Part shown: piece after piece, positions 57,556 to 64,000 of the stretch
Layout: every line of letters starts with the position of its first letter
How positions within the stretch are numbered: position 1 is the stretch's first letter
Assembly (NCBI RefSeq): GCF_013410405.1
Contig: NZ_JACCFK010000002.1
Span: 1,116,001 to 1,180,000, forward strand
DNA from: Amycolatopsis endophytica
GTDB taxonomy: Bacteria > Actinomycetota > Actinomycetes > Mycobacteriales > Pseudonocardiaceae
DNA: 64,000 nt
Direction of reading: 5' to 3'
Notes under the pieces: generated by a model
The model's input: the letters and a program-made list of their open reading frames with translations, nothing else
Told to the model about the DNA's origin: nothing
Databases searched by the model: none
Made by a program: the position numbers and the translations under genes

Positions 57556-58577
57556 TCAGCCGAACCGGTTGTCGCGGTCGCCGCGTCCTCCGGTTCGGCA
57601 CCGGTGGCGGCGTCGCTGCGGATGTCGATCCGCCACCCGGTGAGCCGGGCGGCCAGGCGGGCGTTCTGGCCTTCCTTGCCGATGGCCAGGGAGAGCTGGA
57701 AGTCGGGCACCACCACGCGGGCCGTCTTCGCGCGCTCGTCCACCACCTGTACCGAAACAACCTTGGCCGGCGACAGCGCATTCCCGACGAAGCGAGCCGG
57801 GTCCTCGGAGTAGTCGACGATGTCGATCTTCTCACCCCCGAGTTCGCTCATCACGTTGCGCACCCGCTGCCCCATCGGGCCGATGCACGCGCCCTTGGCG
57901 TTGACGCCCGGCACCGTGGAGCGGACCGCGATCTTGGACCGGTGCCCCGACTCGCGCGCCACGGCCGCGATCTCGACGGTGCCGTCGGCGATCTCGGGCA
58001 CCTCCAGCGCGAACAGCCGGCGCACCAGGTGCGGGTGGGTGCGCGACAGCGTGATCGACGGGCCGCGCGAGCTGCGCGACACGGTCACCACGTACGCCTT
58101 GATGCGCTCGCCGTGCGTGTAGTTCTCGCCGGGCACCTGCTCGCCGGGGGGGAGCACGCCCTCGGTGTCGCCGATCTGCACGATCACCATGCCGCGCGCG
58201 TTGGCCCGCGCGTCGCGCTGGATGACGCCCGCGACGATCTCGCCCTCGCGGGTGGAGAACTCGCCGTAGGTCTTCTCGTGCTCGGCGTCACGCAGGCGCT
58301 GCAGGATGACCTGGCGTGCGGTGGTGGCGGCGATGCGGCCGAAGCCCTCCGGGGTGTCGTCCCACTCCTCGTCCAGCTCGCCGTTCTCGTCCAGCGTGTG
58401 CGCGAGGACACGCACGATGCCGGTCTTGCGGTCGATGTCGATGCGGGCGTGCGGCTGGTGGCCATCGGTGTGCTTGTAGGCGGTGAGCAGCGCCGTCTCG
58501 ATGGCTTCGATGACCGTGTCGAAGGGGATGTCCTTGTCCCGCTCGATCGCGCGCAGCGCCGCGATGTCCACGTTCAC
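57552..58577 (-). CDS. nusA: Transcription termination/antitermination factor NusA
   Basis: 341 residues. N-terminal RNA polymerase binding domain, then an S1 domain ([20 protein letters not shown]), KH1 and KH2 ([39 protein letters not shown]). Acidic repeats of the E. coli C terminus are absent, as in other actinobacteria. GTG start overlaps the rimP stop (GTGA). The order rimP-nusA-ylxR-infB is conserved. Confidence 0.96.
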   Translation of the reverse strand: MNVDIAALRAIERDKDIPFDTVIEAIETALLTAYKHTDGHQPHARIDIDRKTGIVRVLAHTLDENGELDEEWDDTPEGFGRIAATTARQVILQRLRDAEHEKTYGEFSTREGEIVAGVIQRDARANARGMVIVQIGDTEGVLPPGEQVPGENYTHGERIKAYVVTVSRSSRGPSITLSRTHPHLVRRLFALEVPEIADGTVEIAAVARESGHRSKIAVRSTVPGVNAKGACIGPMGQRVRNVMSELGGEKIDIVDYSEDPARFVGNALSPAKVVSVQVVDERAKTARVVVPDFQLSLAIGKEGQNARLAARLTGWRIDIRSDAATGAEPEDAATATTGSAE

Positions 58578-59176
58578 TTCGGATCCTCCTCCGGCTCGGC
58601 GGTGTTGTTCCCCGAGGCGTCCTGGTCGAGCAGCTTCAGCTCCTCGGTCGGTGGTTGCCTGAACTCGATCTCGATCACGGCCTTGACCACGTCGGCGTAG
58701 CGCACGTCGCGGATCTCGCCGTCGGCGAGGACCCGCACGCCGTCCTCGCCCGCGTGGCCGACGCGTGCCACGTACTCGGCGCCGTCCCGCGGCGTGATCC
58801 GCACGAGGCGGAACCGCGAGCGGCGCCAGTGGCGAGGGCGCGTCAGCGGGCGGTCGACGCCCGGCGAGGTCACTTCGAGCGTGTAGGCGCCCGCGATCAG
58901 CTGCTCGTTCTCGTCCAGCACGGCCGACACGGCGCGGCTGACGTCGGCGACCTCGTCGAGTCCCACGCCGTCGTCGGAGTCGACGACGACCTTGACGAGC
59001 TTGCGGCGGCCCGCCTGCTGGACGTCGAGCGCGTCGAGGTCGAAACCCGCGCCGGACACGGCGTCGGCCACGATCGGCTCGAGCCGGGCGGCGAGTTCTC
59101 CAGGCACCTTGGCGCTCTCCTGTTTGGTCTGCGATCGGTTGGTGAGGGACAAGCTTATCTTGTTGCCCCCGGTCAC
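58574..59176 (-). CDS. rimP: Ribosome maturation factor RimP
   Basis: 200 residues. The core [20 protein letters not shown] and [20 protein letters not shown] match the RimP two-domain fold that aids early 30S assembly around S12 and 16S rRNA. The C terminus is extended and acidic ([19 protein letters not shown]). It starts the six-gene unit. GTG 59176 is the longest reasonable start; internal starts are possible, so the first ~20 residues are uncertain. It is divergent from the DUF4439 gene. Confidence 0.92.
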   Translation of the reverse strand: MTGGNKISLSLTNRSQTKQESAKVPGELAARLEPIVADAVSGAGFDLDALDVQQAGRRKLVKVVVDSDDGVGLDEVADVSRAVSAVLDENEQLIAGAYTLEVTSPGVDRPLTRPRHWRRSRFRLVRITPRDGAEYVARVGHAGEDGVRVLADGEIRDVRYADVVKAVIEIEFRQPPTEELKLLDQDASGNNTAEPEEDPK

Positions 59177-59214
59177 CGCCCGTGGTCACCGGCGTCCTGG
59201 CAGGATGGGCGGGC

Positions 59215-60144
59215 GTGAGACCCCGTACCCGTCGCGAAGTCCTGCGCGCGAGCGCTCTGGCGGCACTCGCCGCCCCGCTCGCCGCGTGCCAGACCGGCTA
59301 TTCCGACGAACCGGATCCGCTGGCCCTGCTGGCCGAACAGGCCCGTGCCGACGCCGCCGCGGCCGACGCCGTGGCGGCGTCTTCGTCCGCGGCGGCGGAC
59401 GTGGCGCGGCAGTACGCCGCCGCCCGCACTGCGCACGCACGGGCGCTGCAGTCCGAAGTGGACCGGCTCAACCGGCCGAAGTCGTCCGCGTCGCCGGTGG
59501 TCCCGTCCGAGGACGGCGTGGCCGGGCTCAAGAAGCGGCTGGCCACGGCACGCGAGCAGGCGGAGTCCCTCGTCGGCGGCCTGCCGCGGTACCGGGCGGG
59601 GCTGGTGGCCGCGGTGGCCGGGGGATGCGCCGGGCTCCAGCAGGTCGGCAGCAGCCTCGGGCCGGGCACCGATCCGGGCGAGGTGACCGCGCCGGCGTCG
59701 GCCGTCCCGCCGGAGTCGGCGGGCCCGCTGCAGCAGGCCCTGTCCGCCGAGCACGCCGCGCTGTGGGTGTACGGGCTGGTCAGCGCGTTCCTGCCGGACA
59801 CCTACACCGCCGGGACCGCCGAGGGCACGGCCGAGCACCAGGACCGGCGCGACGCGTGCGTGCGGATGCTGAGCGCGGCCGGGGTGGAACCGCGGGCGGC
59901 CGAGCCCGCCTACATCCCGCCGAAACCGGTCACCGACGCGACGTCGGCGAAGAGCGTGGTCGCCACCGCGGAGGCGGACGCCGCCACGGCGTGGCGCGGA
60001 GTGCTCGAACAGACCGACGACGCGGAGCTGCGCGCGGTGGCGCTGAAGGCACTGCTCGCCTCGTCACGCCGCGGCACCCGCTGGCGCGAGGCCGCGGGCG
60101 AACAGCCGACGGCGATCGCACTGCCCGGCTCGGCGAGCAGCTGA
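59215..60144 (+). CDS. DUF4439 ferritin-like lipoprotein
   Basis: 309 residues. The signal peptide holds a twin-arginine-like [20 protein letters not shown] and a lipobox LAAC at about residue 24, so it is probably exported and lipidated. Residues ~170-305 form the DUF4439 four-helix, ferritin-like domain ([20 protein letters not shown]). Metal use is not established. The start GTG 59215 gives a proper signal peptide; a start at 59182 does not. In M. tuberculosis Rv2844 is similarly placed beyond rimP. Confidence 0.88.
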   Translation: MRPRTRREVLRASALAALAAPLAACQTGYSDEPDPLALLAEQARADAAAADAVAASSSAAADVARQYAAARTAHARALQSEVDRLNRPKSSASPVVPSEDGVAGLKKRLATAREQAESLVGGLPRYRAGLVAAVAGGCAGLQQVGSSLGPGTDPGEVTAPASAVPPESAGPLQQALSAEHAALWVYGLVSAFLPDTYTAGTAEGTAEHQDRRDACVRMLSAAGVEPRAAEPAYIPPKPVTDATSAKSVVATAEADAATAWRGVLEQTDDAELRAVALKALLASSRRGTRWREAAGEQPTAIALPGSASS

Positions 60145-60245
60145 GCCCGCCCCGGCTGGTGCCCCGGTGCCGAACCGGTCGATCGACGGGGTGACGCGCG
60201 CTGCCGGGCCGGGCGGGTGCCGCCGATAATCGAGGTCCCGAGGTC

Positions 60246-61022
60246 GTGAGCAGGAACGATCTCCCGCCGAGCGGAGCGCCCGTGGCCCGCCACCTGTCCG
60301 TCCGGTGGTACCTCGTTCTCGTCGTGGTCTACGTGGCGGTCGTCCAGGTACTCGGGTTCGTGCTCACCCGGGGCACCGGCGGCGGGTACGAAACGACGGG
60401 CGGGGTGTGGCGGAGCATCACCGTCCCGGTCGGGGTGGGGCTGGTGCTCGTCGGCGTGACCGTCACGGTTCTGCGGTGGTGGCGTCCCGTGCTCACCGAC
60501 GACCGGCCGGTGCGGCGGTGGGTCGCGGTCGTGCCGGTGCTGATGATCGTCTCGATCCTGGCGGGCACCGACTACGGCGGACTCGCCGCCCGCGGCGCCG
60601 GGTTCACCGTGCTGCTCCTGGCCGGCACGCTGTTCGTCGGGTTCGCCGAGGAAGGGCTGTTCCGCGGCATCGGCCTGGTCGCGTTGCGCGGGAACGGGCT
60701 CGGCGAGGGCGGGGTCGCGCTGTGGTCGTCGGTCGTGTTCGGCCTCGCGCACTCCGCGAACCTGGTCTCGCTGGGCGCGCGGGCGTTCGTGCAGGTCTTC
60801 GTCGTCGCCGTCGCCGGGTACTTCTTCTACCTCGTCCGGCGCCGCTCGGGCGGTCTGCTGCTGCCCGCGGTGCTGCACGGGCTCTGGGACTTCGCGCTCA
60901 TCACCGGTTCGATCGTGCCGGGCGAGAGCTACCCCGGATCGTTCGTGGTGGTCGTCGCGCTGATCGTGCTCGCGATCGTGGTGTTCCGGCGGCGCCACCG
61001 GATCGAGCCCGGCGCGGCGTGA
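60246..61022 (+). CDS. CPBP family intramembrane metalloprotease
   Basis: 258 residues, about seven transmembrane helices. The CPBP/Abi motifs are complete: EEGLFRG (motif 1, EExxxR), FGLAHS (motif 2, FxxxH) and HGLWD (motif 3). Such membrane glutamic-type proteases mature peptides or proteins in the membrane. No peptide substrate gene is adjacent. The GTG start precedes a short polar N terminus, then RWYLVLVVVYVAVVQVLG. Confidence 0.9.
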   Translation: MSRNDLPPSGAPVARHLSVRWYLVLVVVYVAVVQVLGFVLTRGTGGGYETTGGVWRSITVPVGVGLVLVGVTVTVLRWWRPVLTDDRPVRRWVAVVPVLMIVSILAGTDYGGLAARGAGFTVLLLAGTLFVGFAEEGLFRGIGLVALRGNGLGEGGVALWSSVVFGLAHSANLVSLGARAFVQVFVVAVAGYFFYLVRRRSGGLLLPAVLHGLWDFALITGSIVPGESYPGSFVVVVALIVLAIVVFRRRHRIEPGAA

Positions 61023-61103
61023 GCCACACCTCGGCGCGCCGGGCGCCGTCACGTCGTAGCCTGCCCCGGAGCCCGCGGACACGTTCGAGCCCGAGGACGG
61101 CAC

Positions 61104-61667
61104 GTGCTGACCCTGACCCGCACCCTGACCGGCATGCCCGAGGAACCGGCGGCCCGCCTGCGTGGTCTGCTGCTGCGCCAGTTGGTCCGCCTGCGCCAGG
61201 GACCGCTGGCCGAACCCGCGGTGCGGCACCTGTTCCTCGTCCCGCCCGCACCGGGTGGCACCCGGTACACGCTCTACGAGGCCGTGCAGCCGCTGGTCGA
61301 CGCGCCGCTGCACCAGGTGCAGGGGCGGGCACTGAGCGAACTGCTCACCGCGCGGGGCGATCCGCGACTGGTGGCGGGCGCGGACCAGCGGTGGCAGCGC
61401 GTCGACCCGGCCCGTCGCGGGGTGTTCGTCGGCACCACCGCCCGGTTCGGCGGGACCGGGCGGGCCACCACCATCGCGCGGCTCGTGGACCACACCGCGG
61501 TGCTGATCGTGGTCGACGAGAAGCACCAGCCGGTGGACGTGCGCAGCACGAAGGACCTCGTCCTGGCCGATCGGCACGTCCCGGCGGTGGCGACCGTGCC
61601 CGGACTGGGCGAGCCGCCGTTCCTCCTCGTCGACGCCCTGGTCGCCTACCTCCGCACCGGAAGCTAG
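61104..61667 (+). CDS. Hypothetical actinobacterial protein
   Basis: 187 residues, not recognised. Mixed alpha/beta, no membrane helix, Arg- and Leu-rich. Segments LLLRQLVRLRQGPLAEPAVR and RATTIARLVDHTAVLIVVDE suggest a compact fold, perhaps nucleotide-handling, but no motif supports it. The TAG stop (61665-61667) shares the palindrome CTAG with the stop of the opposing regulator, a 4-base convergent overlap. GTG start chosen from position. Confidence 0.6.
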   Translation: MLTLTRTLTGMPEEPAARLRGLLLRQLVRLRQGPLAEPAVRHLFLVPPAPGGTRYTLYEAVQPLVDAPLHQVQGRALSELLTARGDPRLVAGADQRWQRVDPARRGVFVGTTARFGGTGRATTIARLVDHTAVLIVVDEKHQPVDVRSTKDLVLADRHVPAVATVPGLGEPPFLLVDALVAYLRTGS

Positions 61668-61960
61668 GACTGCCGCGCGAGCGCGGCGATGCGTTCGAGT
61701 GCGGCCGCGTGGCGCCGGAACGCCTGGCGCCCGGCCTCGGTGAGACCCACCCGGGTGCGCCGCGCGCCCTGGTCCCGGTTCTTGTCCACCGTGAGGTAGC
61801 CGGCGTCGCCGAGGGCGGAGATCTGCTTGGACAGCGCCGAATCGCTGGTGCCGACCGCGTCACGGAGGAACCCGAAGTCCACGTGGCCGGCCGGGGCGAG
61901 CACCGCGAGGACGGCCAGCCTGGCGGGCACGTGCAGGAACTCGTCGAAGTCGGGATCCAT
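61664..61960 (-). CDS. Winged-helix transcriptional regulator (HTH_27/MarR-like)
   Basis: 98 residues. DEFLHVPARLAVLAVLAPAG, GTSDSALSKQISALGDAGYL and the basic wing KNRDQGARRTRVGLTEAGRQ are the compact winged-helix fold of small MarR/ArsR-like regulators. The stop of the upstream membrane gene overlaps its ATG by one base (TGATG), so the regulator follows it in an operon. The twin palindromes at 62435-62479 are the likely operator. The ligand is unknown. Confidence 0.87.
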   Translation of the reverse strand: MDPDFDEFLHVPARLAVLAVLAPAGHVDFGFLRDAVGTSDSALSKQISALGDAGYLTVDKNRDQGARRTRVGLTEAGRQAFRRHAAALERIAALARQS

Positions 61961-62421
61961 CAGCGGACGCTCGCCCGCGCGACCGCGCGGAACCGCGCCC
62001 GGCCCGCCGGCACCAGCGCCGCGAGGGTCAGCGCCGTCGCGGCCGCGCCGATCGTGTGGTGCGCGGGCAGCCCGGTCGTGACCGCGAGGACCGCGGCCGC
62101 GACCTGGAAGCCCACGCAGAGCACCAGGAAAACGACAGCGGCCGCGAGGTACCACCGCCGTTCGGGCCCGGTGAGCCGCCGGTGCACCCGGGCACCGCGT
62201 CGCATCCGGAGCGCCGCGAGCACGCTGAGGCCCAGACCGGTGGCGACCACCAGCCTGTCCCACGGGCCGGGCAGGTCGAACGACGCGAACACGAGGAACA
62301 CCGCCACCACCGAAAGCACCAGGTAGCGCCAGGCGAAGCCGTGGTCCGCGGACTCGTCGACCGTGTGCCTCCCGAGGCTCCGGATGGTGTCGAGGGACGT
62401 TTGCGCTTCGCGTGACGACAT
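61960..62421 (-). CDS. Small membrane protein co-transcribed with the winged-helix regulator
   Basis: 153 residues with four transmembrane helices at about 30-48, 53-70, 88-110 and 115-132. No family recognised, but membrane proteins are often paired with HTH_27 regulators. AGGAGG lies 6 bases before the ATG at 62421, and a 19-base palindrome immediately precedes that Shine-Dalgarno. It is the first gene of the operon. Confidence 0.8.
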   Translation of the reverse strand: MSSREAQTSLDTIRSLGRHTVDESADHGFAWRYLVLSVVAVFLVFASFDLPGPWDRLVVATGLGLSVLAALRMRRGARVHRRLTGPERRWYLAAAVVFLVLCVGFQVAAAVLAVTTGLPAHHTIGAAATALTLAALVPAGRARFRAVARASVR

Positions 62422-62434
62422 TGCTGCACCTCCT

Positions 62435-62479
62435 ACTTTCTTCTGAGGAAAGTACCACCGGCTTTCCTCAGAGGAAAGT
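62435..62479. promoter_or_regulatory. Two 19-base palindromic operators
   Basis: Site 1 is 62435-62453 and site 2 is 62461-62479, both with CTTTC ... GAAAG arms and the shared core TGAGGAAAG or CAGAGGAAAG. Their centres are 26 bases apart. They straddle the promoter of the membrane protein/regulator operon, and the end of site 2 touches the stop codon of the next gene. Confidence 0.7.
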
Positions 62480-63114
62480 CAGGCGCCCGGAGCCAGCTCC
62501 AGCGCCTCCTTGCTGATCCGCTGCAGCGTGGCGTCGTCGGTGTGACCGGCGAAGAACGCGGACAGCACGATCGTCACCGAGTTGCCGTCGGCGCGGGAAA
62601 GGTAGTCGCCGTCGGCGAGTTTCGGGGCGTCCTGGATCTTCGCCGTGCCGTCGCGCACCAGATCGTTGACGTTGCCGGTGCCGTCGGTGTCGACGAGTTT
62701 CTTGAGCGCCTGCGCGTCCTGCGCGGAGGCCGTGGACACCACGACGACCGACACCAGCGCACGGGCCGGGCCGCTCGTCGTCGTGTAGAGCGCGCGGGAC
62801 AGGCCGCGGCACGGGTGCTCGCCGAAGAACTCCTTCACGCGCGAGTAGGAGTTCGCGGCGCAGTCGCTCGCGGCGACCGGCCCGTCGGTCACCGTGAACT
62901 GGAACTCCTTGACCGGCGCCTGCGCCACCGGCGGGGTGTCCCCGGTGTCGTGCCGGACCAGCCACCACACGAGTCCCGCCACGACGGCGACGGCCAGCAG
63001 GCCGAGCCCCTTGAGCACCGGACCGCCGCCGCGTTTCGGCGGCGCCGGTTCCGCGGGGACCCGGGGCAACGGCGCGGTGTCTCCGCGTCCGGGGAAGAAC
63101 TGCGCACCAACCAC
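62479..63114 (-). CDS. Single-pass membrane protein with extracytoplasmic domain, unknown function
   Basis: 211 residues. A polar, Pro-rich N terminus (~35 residues) is followed by one transmembrane helix at about 33-52 and an outer domain with two cysteines (ASDCAANS and EHPCRGLS), likely disulfide-linked. The pattern is common in actinobacteria without known function. GTG 63114 is a weakly supported start without a Shine-Dalgarno. Its stop overlaps the last base of operator site 2. Confidence 0.7.
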   Translation of the reverse strand: MVGAQFFPGRGDTAPLPRVPAEPAPPKRGGGPVLKGLGLLAVAVVAGLVWWLVRHDTGDTPPVAQAPVKEFQFTVTDGPVAASDCAANSYSRVKEFFGEHPCRGLSRALYTTTSGPARALVSVVVVSTASAQDAQALKKLVDTDGTGNVNDLVRDGTAKIQDAPKLADGDYLSRADGNSVTIVLSAFFAGHTDDATLQRISKEALELAPGA

Positions 63115-63147
63115 GGGAGGACACCGTAGCTCACTCCGACGAGTGAC

Positions 63148-64000
63148 TCACCGCACTGCGTCCAGAAGCCGCTCCACGTCGGCCCCGGTGTTGTAGAGGT
63201 GGAAGCCGACGCGGACCTTGCCGGCGCGGGCACTGGCCACGATCCCGGCACGGGCAAGCGCTTCCGGATCGGCCTCCAGCGCCACGATCGCACTGCCGCG
63301 CTCGGGCAGTCCGAGCCTGGTCAGCAGCGTGTCGGCGAGCTTCACGTCGTGCGCGCGCACCGCTTCGAGGTCCAGCGAAGCCAGGTATTCCAGCGCGACG
63401 GCGGCCCCCGCGTGGGCGAACCATACCGGCGACAGGTCGTAGCGGCGGGCACCCTGGGCCAGGCGCAGCGGCATTCCGTAGGTCGTCTGCCACGGGTCCT
63501 CCCCCGCGTACCAGTTCGCGGCGACCGGCACGGTGCGCGCCATCGCCGGCGGGTGCACGGCCAGCCAGGCACATCCACGCGGCGAAAGCATCCACTTGTA
63601 CCCGGCGGCGACCACCCAGTCGGCCCAGTCCAGTGCCAGCGGCATCCAGCCGGCGGCCTGCGTCGCGTCGAGCGCGACCGGCACCCCGGCCGCTTCGCAC
63701 TCCTCGCGCAGGGCGTCCAGGTCCACCACCGCCCCGTCCGCGGACTGCGCGACGCTGACCGTCACCAGGTCGTGCCCGCGCACCGCACCGGGCAGCTCGG
63801 CCGGTGGCACCTCCGTGACACGCGCGCCGCGGGCGGCGAACGGGAACGTCGTGCTGGTGAACTCGCCCGCCGCGGTCAGCACGCGTACCCCCTCGGGCAG
63901 CCCGGCGGCGACCATCGCCAGCATCTGGGCCACCGTGGAGCCGATCGCGACCCGCTCGGCCGGGACGCCCGTCAGGTCCGCGAAGCCCTGCCGTGACCGG
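63148..64000 (-). CDS. Aminotransferase class V-fold PLP enzyme, 5' part outside window
   Basis: Frame open to the right edge; 283 residues seen. The PLP site is clear: SQSAD-like VSVAQSADGAVVDLDALREE, then ALDATQAAGWMPL (Asp for the pyridine nitrogen) and the Schiff-base lysine in AAGYKWMLSPRG. It belongs to the cysteine desulfurase/kynureninase-like fold I group; which reaction it performs cannot be told. The C-terminal domain has LARAGIVASARAGKVRVGFHL, complete to the stop. Confidence 0.85.
   Translation of the reverse strand, partial: RSRQGFADLTGVPAERVAIGSTVAQMLAMVAAGLPEGVRVLTAAGEFTSTTFPFAARGARVTEVPPAELPGAVRGHDLVTVSVAQSADGAVVDLDALREECEAAGVPVALDATQAAGWMPLALDWADWVVAAGYKWMLSPRGCAWLAVHPPAMARTVPVAANWYAGEDPWQTTYGMPLRLAQGARRYDLSPVWFAHAGAAVALEYLASLDLEAVRAHDVKLADTLLTRLGLPERGSAIVALEADPEALARAGIVASARAGKVRVGFHLYNTGADVERLLDAVR

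Noticed and set aside
54680..57643. A 987-codon plus-strand ORF opposite infB, and similar long ORFs opposite ftsK, pnp and the GT87 gene
   Set aside because: Long antisense frames are expected at this GC content. The opposite strand has clear conserved proteins with intact motifs, and the antisense translations are low-complexity Arg/Gly/His-rich.

Overview
The window is very GC-rich, uses many GTG/TTG starts, and carries the gene order of an actinomycete core chromosome. The likely source is the Pseudonocardiaceae, close to Amycolatopsis; this is inferred from protein style, intergenic repeat types and gene order, not from a search. The backbone follows, from memory, the order seen in Mycobacterium tuberculosis between about Rv2743c and Rv2844: pspM-pspA-clgR, pncC-pgsA-rimO, argA, ftsK, rnj-dapA, thyX, dapB, pepR, pnp, rpsO, ribF, truB, dinF, nrnA, rbfA, ylxP, infB, ylxR, nusA, rimP and a DUF4439 gene. 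Many junctions are 4-base ATGA or GTGA overlaps, so translational coupling is a strong theme.

Layout. 1-3.8 kb: the end of a Nei/Fpg glycosylase, two related small genes, a structured leader with a 12-codon ORF, a GNAT enzyme and pyrD. 3.8-12.6 kb: phage-shock-like envelope stress genes (pspM, pspA, clgR), then rimO-pgsA-pncC, argA, a secreted phospholipase A2 and ftsK. 12.7-20.7 kb: accessory genes (acyltransferase, flavin monooxygenase plus symporter, an intact IS982-type element abutting a WrbA-like gene, an EamA exporter, a solute-binding/VWA protein). 20.7-30.3 kb: rnj-dapA, a Ser/Thr kinase, mntH, a TetR pair, thyX with an ACT-domain gene, and a ribbon-helix-helix/DUF4097 operon with helically phased operator repeats. 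30.3-35.5 kb: a YcaQ-type glycosylase, GNAT, a GT87 mannosyltransferase, GtrA and DedA-like proteins, then a decayed stretch. 35.5-45.4 kb: dapB-pepR, pnp, rpsO, thpR, ribF, truB and an MFS gene. 45.5-53.3 kb: a flexible region with a decayed ECF42-type sigma/DGPF module, dinF, nrnA, a Trm11-like methyltransferase, an MFS exporter and a divergent SDR/TetR pair in which both genes have lost their key segments. 53.3-59.2 kb: the translation/transcription operon rimP-nusA-ylxR-infB-ylxP-rbfA. 59.2-64 kb: DUF4439 lipoprotein, CPBP protease, small unknowns, a winged-helix regulator with twin operators, and a partial PLP enzyme.

The most interesting non-textbook signals are (1) the leader at about 1836-1980, with a near-perfect extended Shine-Dalgarno, a 12-codon ORF and two mutually exclusive stems; (2) a 13-bp hairpin in the IS element that traps the transposase ribosome-binding site; (3) 11-bp-phased repeats that run into the start codon of the ribbon-helix-helix gene; and (4) two unrelated families of 21-bp tandem intergenic repeats. 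No CRISPR array, tRNA or rRNA gene was seen.
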